The notes under the pieces are model-generated. The model was given only the letters and a program-made list of their open reading frames with translations. It ran no database searches and had not been told where the DNA came from. Below, in pieces: positions 49,610-55,707 of a stretch of DNA of 55,707 nt (the stretch's first letter is position 1; every line of letters begins with the position of its first letter). The position numbers were made by a program, and so were the translations under genes. Source of the stretch: Paraburkholderia silviterrae. GTDB lineage: Bacteria > Pseudomonadota > Gammaproteobacteria > Burkholderiales > Burkholderiaceae. The DNA is taken from positions 118,620-174,326 of the forward strand of contig NZ_SMRP01000013.1 in the NCBI RefSeq assembly GCF_004353915.1, written 5' to 3'.

Positions 49610-49637
49610 GCGCCGCGTCCTTTCACAGACGCGGCGC
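49610..49637 (+). terminator. Intra-cluster hairpin after the TRAP permease
   Basis: Perfect 10-bp stem GCGCCGCGTC / GACGCGGCGC with an 8-base loop, followed by TTCCCCCCTTTTC. It lies between the TRAP permease and the second transketolase and may lower expression of the last two genes or separate transcripts. Confidence 0.65.
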
Positions 49638-49699
49638 TTCCCCCCTTTTCAATTCAAACGATAGCCGCCGCCCGAAGGGCGCCGCGGCAAGGAGAAGTC

Positions 49700-51688
49700 A
49701 TGTCCGCACTCACGCCGTTGCACGCCACGCGGCCGCTTGCCAATGCGATCCGCTTTCTTGCTATCGATGCCATCGTGCGCGCCGGCGAGGGCCATCAGGG
49801 CGTCCCGCTCGGCATGGCGGAGATCGCCACTGCGCTCTTCACGCAGCATCTGAAGTTCAATCCCGCCGACCCGCAATGGCCCGACCGCGACCGCTTCGTG
49901 CTCTCGAACGGCCACGGCTCGATGCTGCTCTATGCGCTGCTGCATCTGAGCGGGTATGCGCAGTTCGGCATCGACGAGATCAAGTCCTTCCGCGCGATGG
50001 GCTCGCGCTGCGAGGGCCACCCCGAATTCGACCCGGCGGCGGGCATCGAAGTGACGACGGGGCCGCTCGGCCAGGGGATCGCGAACGCGTTCGGCATGGC
50101 TGTCGCGGAGGCGTATCTGAACGCGAGATTCGGCGACGGCATCGTGAACCACTACACGTATGCGTTCGTGGGAGACGGCTGCCTGCAGGAGGGCGTGGGG
50201 CAAGAGATGATTTCGCTGGCGGGCCATTTGCAGCTCGGCAAGCTGATCCTCTGCTGGGACGACAACCGCATCACCGACGACGGCAGCACGTCGCTCTCGA
50301 TCAGCGAAGACGTGAGCGCGCGGTTTCGCGTCGCCGGCTGGCATGTGATTGAAGTCGACGGACACGATCTCGACGCCTTGTCGGCGGCGCTCGCCGAAGC
50401 AAAGCGCGATGCGCGCCCTTCGATGCTCGCATGCCGCACCGTGATCGCGCGCGGTATTGCGCGCCTGCAAGGGCAGCGCGGCGGCCACAGCGGCAAGCTG
50501 TTCGAAGCCGATGCCGACGCGGCGCGCACGGAGCTGGGCTGGGCGCATGCGCCGTTCGAGATTCCGCACGACGTGCTCGAAGCCTGGCGCGCCGCGGGAC
50601 GGCGCAGCGAAGGCGAATATCTCGCGTGGCGCGAGCGGCTGGCCGCATTGCCCGACGATGCGCGCGCCGAATTCGAGCGCATTCAGGCGGGCCGCTTGCC
50701 CGAGGGCTGGCAACGCGTGCTCGAAGACTACAAGCGGCAAAGCATCGAACGCGGCGAGGGCGAGGCGGGCATCCTGATCTCCGCCGAGATCAACGACCGG
50801 CTCGCGCAATTGCCTGAGCGCATGGTTGCCTGCGCCGACCTCGAGGCGCCCACGAGCCACAAGCGCAGCCTGCACGCATTTACCGCCGGGGACCGCAGCG
50901 GCGCCTATGTGCATTGCGGCGTGCGCGAGCACTTGATGGGCGCCATGGCGAACGGCATGGCCGCGCACGGCGGCGTGATCCCGCTGGCGGTCACCTACCT
51001 CGCATTTTTGGACTACGAACGGCCCGCGATGCGCATGGCCGCGCTCATGGGGCTGCCCGTGAAGTTCGTGTTCAGCCACGATTCGATTGGCGTGGGCAGG
51101 AACGGGCCGACGCATCAGCCCGTCGAGATCCTCGCCTCGCTGCGCGCGATGCCGAACATGCGGGTGTTCCGGCCCGCCGATGCCGTGGAGGCCGCCGAAT
51201 GCTGGGCGCTCGCCTACGAGCACCGCAGCGGCCCGAGCACGATGGTATTCGCGCGGCAGAACCTGCCGCTCGTGCGCACGCGCCACAGCGCGGAGAACCG
51301 CTGCGCGCGCGGCGGCTACGTGCTCGCGCAGGCCGAGGGCGGCAAGCGCCTCGTCACGCTGCTGGCAACGGGCTCGGAGGTCGCGCTGGCGCTCACGGCG
51401 CGCGAGCGCTTGCAGCGCGAAGGCATTCCCACGGCTGTTGTCTCGCTGCCGTGCTGGGAAGTGTTCGACGAACAGGACCCCGCGTATCGCCAGGAGGTGC
51501 TTGGCACGGACACGGTGCGCGTGGGCGTAGAGGCCGCCGTGCGCTTTGGCTGGGACCGCTACCTGGGCGAACGCGGCGCTTTCGTGGGCATGGCGGGGTT
51601 CGGCGCATCAGGGCCTGCCGAGGACTTGTACCAACACTTCGGCATCACGCCCGAGCATATCGTCGCTGAAGCCAGGCGTCGCCTTTAA
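49700..51688 (+). CDS. tkt: Full-length transketolase
   Basis: A 662-residue one-chain transketolase. The N-terminal block GEGHQGVPLGMAEIA (about 32-46) replaces the common SGHPGAPMGMA, a change beside the ThDP/substrate His. FVLSNGHGSMLLYALLHLSGY (split as motif), TTGPLGQGIANAFGMA and GDGCLQEG (ThDP motif) follow. The catalytic Glu is in CGVREHLMGAMANGMA, and the GFGASGPAEDLYQHFGI tail is typical. AAGGAGAAGTC precedes the ATG. It is the second transketolase in the same cluster as the split enzyme, so a paralogue with a different acceptor or donor is likely, not a housekeeping copy. Confidence 0.9.
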   Translation: MSALTPLHATRPLANAIRFLAIDAIVRAGEGHQGVPLGMAEIATALFTQHLKFNPADPQWPDRDRFVLSNGHGSMLLYALLHLSGYAQFGIDEIKSFRAMGSRCEGHPEFDPAAGIEVTTGPLGQGIANAFGMAVAEAYLNARFGDGIVNHYTYAFVGDGCLQEGVGQEMISLAGHLQLGKLILCWDDNRITDDGSTSLSISEDVSARFRVAGWHVIEVDGHDLDALSAALAEAKRDARPSMLACRTVIARGIARLQGQRGGHSGKLFEADADAARTELGWAHAPFEIPHDVLEAWRAAGRRSEGEYLAWRERLAALPDDARAEFERIQAGRLPEGWQRVLEDYKRQSIERGEGEAGILISAEINDRLAQLPERMVACADLEAPTSHKRSLHAFTAGDRSGAYVHCGVREHLMGAMANGMAAHGGVIPLAVTYLAFLDYERPAMRMAALMGLPVKFVFSHDSIGVGRNGPTHQPVEILASLRAMPNMRVFRPADAVEAAECWALAYEHRSGPSTMVFARQNLPLVRTRHSAENRCARGGYVLAQAEGGKRLVTLLATGSEVALALTARERLQREGIPTAVVSLPCWEVFDEQDPAYRQEVLGTDTVRVGVEAAVRFGWDRYLGERGAFVGMAGFGASGPAEDLYQHFGITPEHIVAEARRRL

Positions 51689-51727
51689 GCCGTTTCACTC
51701 AACTCAACACCATCGACAGGAATCAGC

Positions 51728-52684
51728 ATGGAGAAGATCGTCTTTCTCGACCGCGCGACGCTCGCGCCGCAAATCCGGCTTTCGCGCCCGCTATTCGAAC
51801 ATGAATTCATCGAGTACGACCATACTTCGGCCGACCAGGTCGCCGCGCGCCTTGCCGGCGCCACCATCGCCATCACCAACAAGGTGCCGCTCACGGCGGA
51901 GGTGCTTGCACAATTGCCTGCGTTGAAGTTCGTCGCCGTGGCGGCGACCGGCACCGACTGCATCGACAAGGCGGCCTGCGAGCGGCATGGCATTCGCGTG
52001 TCGAATATCCGCGGTTACGCGGTCAACACGGTGCCCGAGCATACCTTTGCCTTGATGCTGGCGCTGCGGCGCAATCTGGTTGCCTACCGCGACGACGTGC
52101 TCAACGGCGAATGGCAAAAATCCGGCCAGTTCTGCTTCTTCAACCACCCGATCCACGATCTGGGCGGCATGACGCTGGGCATTATTGGCGAAGGCGTGCT
52201 GGGGCAACGCGTGGCCGAGATCGCGAAAGCGTTCGGCATGCGTGTGTTATTCGCGGCGCACAAGGGCCGCGAGGGTCTCGGGCCGCTCTACACGCCGTGG
52301 GACGAGATGCTGGCGACGAGCGACGTGATCACGATACACAGCCCGCTGACGCCGCAGACGCGCGGCATGCTTTCGACGCCCGAGTTTCGCGCGATGAAGC
52401 GCAAGCCGCTCATCATCAATACGGCGAGGGGTGGGCTCGTCGATGAGGACGCGCTCGTGCGCGCGCTCGACGAAGGGCTCATCGGCGGTATAGGGTTCGA
52501 CGTGCTTTCGAGCGAGCCGCCCACCGACGACAATCCGTTGATGAGGATTGCGAAGCGGCCGAATGTGATCGTGACGCCGCACGTGGCATGGGCCTCCGAC
52601 GAGGCACAGCAAAGCCTCGCGGATCAGCTGATGGACAACATTCACCGCTTCGTATGCGCGGAGCCCGCAAACCTGGTGGTGTGA
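51728..52684 (+). CDS. D-isomer-specific 2-hydroxyacid dehydrogenase (hydroxypyruvate/glyoxylate reductase type)
   Basis: A 318-residue NAD(P)H-dependent enzyme of the D-2-hydroxyacid dehydrogenase family. The nucleotide-binding motif is LGIIGEGVLGQRVAEIAKAFG (Gly-x-Gly-x2-Gly), with NTARGGLVDE holding the substrate-binding Arg, a catalytic Glu in GFDVLSSEPP and the catalytic His in VTPHVAWAS. It resembles the HprA/glycerate dehydrogenase branch, which reduces hydroxypyruvate or glyoxylate. Hydroxypyruvate is also a classical transketolase donor, which fits the cluster. It is the last gene and starts 39 bases after tkt. Confidence 0.9.
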   Translation: MEKIVFLDRATLAPQIRLSRPLFEHEFIEYDHTSADQVAARLAGATIAITNKVPLTAEVLAQLPALKFVAVAATGTDCIDKAACERHGIRVSNIRGYAVNTVPEHTFALMLALRRNLVAYRDDVLNGEWQKSGQFCFFNHPIHDLGGMTLGIIGEGVLGQRVAEIAKAFGMRVLFAAHKGREGLGPLYTPWDEMLATSDVITIHSPLTPQTRGMLSTPEFRAMKRKPLIINTARGGLVDEDALVRALDEGLIGGIGFDVLSSEPPTDDNPLMRIAKRPNVIVTPHVAWASDEAQQSLADQLMDNIHRFVCAEPANLVV

Positions 52685-52718
52685 GTGGCAGCAGCCATGG
52701 CGGCAGATAAAGTGTCAT

Positions 52719-52752
52719 AAGCGGGCGGCGTCTGGCGTCTCGTCGCCCGCTT
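52719..52752. terminator. Bidirectional hairpin between convergent genes
   Basis: Perfect 9-bp stem AAGCGGGCG / CGCCCGCTT with a 16-base loop between the dehydrogenase and mdtD stop codons. The terminal TT/AA pairs make it usable in both directions. Confidence 0.65.
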
Positions 52753-52761
52753 GCGCCCCAG

Positions 52762-54147
52762 TCAGACGGAAGAGACAGCGCCGCGCCGCACGGTGGGCGC
52801 CTCGTCGATGCGGCGGAAAATCAAGGCGGACGCGAGCGTGATGAGGCCCACGCAAACAAAGCTCATCCGGAACCCGAGGGTGGCGGATCCCCACTGATGC
52901 GCGAAGACGCTGACCAGCGCACCGCCGATCGACACGCCCAGGCCCATCGCCAGCATCTGCACCATCGAAAAGAGACTGTTGCCGCTGCCCGCATCCTCGT
53001 GCGAGAGACCCTTGAGCGTGACGCTGTTCATGGCCGCGAACTGCATCGAGTTGGCCGCGCCGAAGATGGCCAGCACCGCGATACCGACAAGCACGGGCGT
53101 GCCGCGCGAGATCAGTGCGAAGGCAACGATCGAGCCGCCCACGATCAGCGTGTTCACGAGCAGGAACGTGTCGTAGCCGTAGCGGCGGATCAACGGCGCG
53201 ATCCAGCGCTTGGCGAGCGCGCCGGCGAGCGCTGCGGGCATCATCATGAGGCCCGAGCGCAGCGGTGAATAGCCGAGCTCGAGTTGCAGCAGCAGCGGCA
53301 CGAGAAACGGCACCGCGCTCGAACCGACCCGGCACACGAGATTGCCGATCAGCCCCACGCTGAAATTCGGCTCGCGGAAAAGCGCAAGCCTGAAAAGCGG
53401 ATCGGGGCGGCGACGCGCATACGGAATATAAAGGAGTGCAGCGCAGAGCCCGAGCACGAACAGCGCGCTCGCCCATGCGGCGCGATGCGACTGCGCCGGC
53501 ACGTCGACCGCGAGCGAAAACGCGATCATGGACAAGGACACCAGTGCGCAGCCCGGCAAATCGAAGCGTGGCGCGGCGGCGCTCGCGTTGCCGGGCAGAT
53601 AGCGATGGACCGCGAACATCCCGGCGAGGCCGATCGGCACGTTGATGAGGAAAATCCAGTGCCAGGAAACCGCTTCGACGAACCAGCCCCCGAGCGTCGG
53701 GCCGACGATCGGCCCGGCTTGCCCGGCGACTGAAATCATGGCAAGCGCGGCGACGTATTGCTCCGCGCTCACGGCGCGCAGCACGGCGAGGCGGCCTATC
53801 GGCATCAGCATCGACCCGCCTATACCCTGAAGCACCCGCGCGACGATCAGCTGTCCCAGTGTGTGTGCGCCCGCGCAGCACAGCGAGCCCAGCACGAAGA
53901 TCAGGATCGCGGTGAAGTAGACGTGGCGCGTGCCAAAGCGGTCGGCGAGCCAGCCGGAGGCGGGCGTCAGCGTGGCCATCGTCAGCGTATAGGCGACGAT
54001 GACCGGCTGCATCACGAGGGGCTTGACCCCGAGGCTGTGGGCCATGGACGGCAGCGCGGTGTTGACGATCGTCGTATCCAGCGCCTGCATGAAGAAGCCG
54101 GCTGCAGCGATCCAAAGCAGCGCGGTGTGACTCGAATTCTGTTTCAT
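52762..54147 (-). CDS. mdtD: MdtD-like multidrug MFS transporter (DHA2 family)
   Basis: A 461-residue major-facilitator protein with about 14 membrane helices. From memory it aligns well with E. coli MdtD: AAGFFMQALDTTIVNTALPSMA (split as motif), PASGWLADRFGTR, RVLQGIGGSMLMPIGRLAVLR, SWHWIFLINVPIG and NSMQFAAMNSVTLKGL. It is a proton-driven drug/metabolite exporter whose substrate is unknown. The start at 54147 follows homologue length; no strong ribosome site is visible. It is divergent from a LysR gene, with a perfect palindrome between them. Confidence 0.9.
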   Translation of the reverse strand: MKQNSSHTALLWIAAAGFFMQALDTTIVNTALPSMAHSLGVKPLVMQPVIVAYTLTMATLTPASGWLADRFGTRHVYFTAILIFVLGSLCCAGAHTLGQLIVARVLQGIGGSMLMPIGRLAVLRAVSAEQYVAALAMISVAGQAGPIVGPTLGGWFVEAVSWHWIFLINVPIGLAGMFAVHRYLPGNASAAAPRFDLPGCALVSLSMIAFSLAVDVPAQSHRAAWASALFVLGLCAALLYIPYARRRPDPLFRLALFREPNFSVGLIGNLVCRVGSSAVPFLVPLLLQLELGYSPLRSGLMMMPAALAGALAKRWIAPLIRRYGYDTFLLVNTLIVGGSIVAFALISRGTPVLVGIAVLAIFGAANSMQFAAMNSVTLKGLSHEDAGSGNSLFSMVQMLAMGLGVSIGGALVSVFAHQWGSATLGFRMSFVCVGLITLASALIFRRIDEAPTVRRGAVSSV

Positions 54148-54279
54148 TGCGGTTTTGTGCGTCCCGCGCCCTTGCGGCCCAACCCACACCGAAGAGCGCC
54201 GATGCTGCCCGACTCGGTTACCATGACGCCATGATATCGGTACCATCGCCGATCGGGAATCGCACTGCAGGCGTTGACT

Positions 54280-54300
54280 GTTATCGGCATTGCCGATAAC
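54280..54300. promoter_or_regulatory. LysR operator palindrome
   Basis: Perfect 21-base palindrome with 10-bp arms GTTATCGGCA / TGCCGATAAC, containing the LysR signature T-N11-A (T54284, A54296). It ends 8 bases before the LysR start codon and lies in the divergent region with mdtD, so it should serve autoregulation and control of mdtD. Confidence 0.75.
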
Positions 54301-54308
54301 AATGCGTC

Positions 54309-55169
54309 ATGCTCAATCCAGTCTGGCTCAAAAGCTTCGCGACGGTCGCGGCCTGCCACAGTTTCACCGAGGCGGCGCGCCAGCTCGGCCTCACGCAATC
54401 GAGTGTGAGCGAGCATATCCGGCGCCTCGAACAGGAGGTCGGCCGGCGCCTGTTCGTACGCGACACGCATTCGCTCGCGATCACCGCCGACGGCGAGGCC
54501 ATGCTCGCGCACGCGGGCGCGATCCTGCAGGCCATCAACCGCGCCGAGTCGCAGTTCCGCGCGCCGCGCCTTAAAGGGCGCGTGCGGCTCGGTTCATCCG
54601 ACGACGTTGCCCTCGGCCCGCTGCCGGCCGTGCTCACGGCGTTCCGCAACGCGCATCCCGATGTGGAGCTCGAAATCACGATTGGTATGACCGGGCACCT
54701 CTACGAGCTGCTGGACGAGGGCGCCATCGACCTGATGATCGGCAAGCGACGGCTTGGCGACAGGCGCGGCGTGGCGCTTTTCACGGGGCGGCTGGAGTGG
54801 CTCGCGCGCACGGGCACGATGGTCGATCTCGGGCAGCCGCTGCCGCTGATACTCGTGGCCGAGCCGAGTGTCACGCGCGCGGTTGTGCTTGATGCACTTG
54901 CCCAGACGGATTTTCGGTGGCAGATCGTGTGTACGAGTAGCAGCCATGCTGGCTGTGTGGCGGCGGCGCGTGGCGGGTTTGGGATCACGGTGCGGCCGCA
55001 ATATCTCGCTGCGCGTGGGCTTGCGCCGCCGGTTAATGTGGCGAGCTTGCCTGTGCTGCCTGATGTGGAGTTCATTGCGCTCGCGGCGAAGCGGCTCAGC
55101 CGACCCGCGCAAACGCTGTTGCAACTGCTGCATGAGAGCGACCTGCGTGGGTCTTGGATTGGGGAGTAG
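54309..55169 (+). CDS. LysR-type transcriptional regulator
   Basis: A 286-residue LysR regulator. The HTH region WLKSFATVAACHSFTEAARQ and LGLTQSSVSEHIRRLEQEVG is followed by RLFVRDTHSLAITADGEAML and an effector domain (VRLGSSDDVALGPLPAVLTAF, IDLMIGKRRLG). It is divergent from mdtD and probably controls that exporter in response to a compound to be exported. The ATG at 54309 gives the normal family length. Confidence 0.92.
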   Translation: MLNPVWLKSFATVAACHSFTEAARQLGLTQSSVSEHIRRLEQEVGRRLFVRDTHSLAITADGEAMLAHAGAILQAINRAESQFRAPRLKGRVRLGSSDDVALGPLPAVLTAFRNAHPDVELEITIGMTGHLYELLDEGAIDLMIGKRRLGDRRGVALFTGRLEWLARTGTMVDLGQPLPLILVAEPSVTRAVVLDALAQTDFRWQIVCTSSSHAGCVAAARGGFGITVRPQYLAARGLAPPVNVASLPVLPDVEFIALAAKRLSRPAQTLLQLLHESDLRGSWIGE

Positions 55170-55251
55170 GTTTTTTTCCATTTACATGGGGGTGTTGGCA
55201 TTTCCTTGTTTTCATGTCGGTATATTTGTGTTGCCCCTGTGCGGGGCGGCA

Positions 55252-55285
55252 CCTACTTTTCTTTGCAGCGGCAAAGAAAAGTAGG
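55252..55285. repeat. 15-bp hairpin at the head of the inverted repeat
   Basis: Perfect stem CCTACTTTTCTTTGC / GCAAAGAAAAGTAGG with a 4-base loop. The same half-stem reappears at the last bases of the window, where it is cut by the window end. Confidence 0.85.
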
Positions 55286-55402
55286 CAAAAGAAAGCCGCT
55301 CAAACCGCCAGTGTGACGCAGTACACCACTCGACTTAGATCGGAGCGGCTCCGGGGCGTCTGTCGCCACGCGTCGTCACACGGAGTGACTAAGGGCTCAT
55401 CC
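55265..55402 (+). repeat. Long inverted repeat, left arm
   Basis: About 138 bases that recur in inverted orientation at 55570-55707 with scattered mismatches. Shared blocks include AGAAAAGTAGGCAAAAGAAA, CGCCAGTGTGACGCAGT, CCACTCGACTTA, CGGAGCGGCTCCGG and AGGGCTCATCC. The 167 bases between the arms are non-coding in my reading. Such elements are dispersed in Burkholderiaceae genomes, often after genes; the short proteins predicted in them are spurious. Confidence 0.8.
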
Positions 55403-55569
55403 ATCCGGCGGCGCTGCGCGCGCCGTGGGGCATAGCCCAAACCAGTGGGGCGCACGCGTTTTCGTAGGACTCCAGTGTATTTTCTCGGCAGTACTACCGC
55501 GCATTCGCCGGGCAGCACGTCTGGTTTTCCTTGCAGGCCCTTCCGCCCGCGCGTAGCGCGTGGCGGGAA

Positions 55570-55707
55570 GGATGAGCCCTTTGTCACTAACGCGGAGTGT
55601 GCGAGGTGACGGATGCTCCGGAGCCGCTCCGATATAAGTCGAGTGGTGGACTGCGTCACACTGGCGGTGTGAGCCGCTTTCTTTTGCCTACTTTTCTTTG
55701 CGGCTGC
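55570..55707 (-). repeat. Long inverted repeat, right arm (truncated by window)
   Basis: Inverted copy of the left arm, running from GGATGAGCCCT to the window end, where the terminal hairpin is interrupted. The element therefore continues outside the window. Confidence 0.8.

Noticed and set aside
55300..55659. Open frame of 119 codons inside the terminal inverted repeat
   Set aside because: It spans both arms of the repeat, has no ribosome site, and its translation reflects the repeat sequence.

Overview
The window looks like a GC-rich chromosomal or megaplasmid segment of a soil or plant-associated Burkholderiaceae member (Paraburkholderia/Caballeronia type). The grounds are uniformly high GC, Burkholderiales-typical small families (DUF3331, DUF4148), many LysR and FixJ-type regulators, and a terminal inverted repeat of a kind seen in these genomes. 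No rRNA, tRNA or CRISPR array was seen.

Region 1 (0.2-3.2 kb, minus strand) holds dimethylargininase, an Lrp/AsnC regulator and a LysP-like permease: probably a small basic-amino-acid or methylarginine module. Region 2 (3.4-18.2 kb) is a signalling and stress block: a histidine kinase with a FixJ-like regulator, an acetoacetate-decarboxylase-family gene, a stand-alone receiver, the ytcA-mdtN-mdtO-mdtP tripartite efflux operon in the same order as E. coli, a DUF3331 gene, a three-PAS kinase with a divergent FixJ-like regulator, and an atypical SDR plus PoxB-type pyruvate oxidase operon. Three of these promoters share a 12-bp motif, ACC[AT][AT]CGTAT[AG]G, which suggests one regulon.

Region 3 (18.2-35.5 kb) is an accessory patchwork: small secreted proteins, a cupredoxin, a beta-propeller protein, an orphan DppA, a frameshifted gamma-glutamylcyclotransferase, a TPR protein, the wreck of an aegerolysin (Cry34-like) gene, a fragment of a tyrosine recombinase, a DoxX/epimerase/LysR group, RlpA, and a large DUF4157 (eCIS-core) protein with a HELAH motif and an unidentified C-terminal domain.

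Region 4 (35.7-42.7 kb) is the assimilatory nitrate operon narK-nirB-nirD-nasA. It is preceded by a near-perfect sigma-54 promoter and a leader RNA with a hexaloop hairpin (A at 1, G at 4) and a strong intrinsic terminator, the layout of NasT/NasR-type ANTAR antitermination.

Region 5 (42.7-52.7 kb) is a catabolic cluster: a divergent GcvA-like LysR regulator, a split transketolase, an SDR, a TRAP transporter (DctP plus fused DctQM), a second full-length transketolase and a D-2-hydroxyacid dehydrogenase. There is no kinase or isomerase, so the substrate is unknown. Region 6 (52.7-55.7 kb) is mdtD with a divergent LysR regulator around a perfect palindrome, then a long inverted repeat running off the window end.
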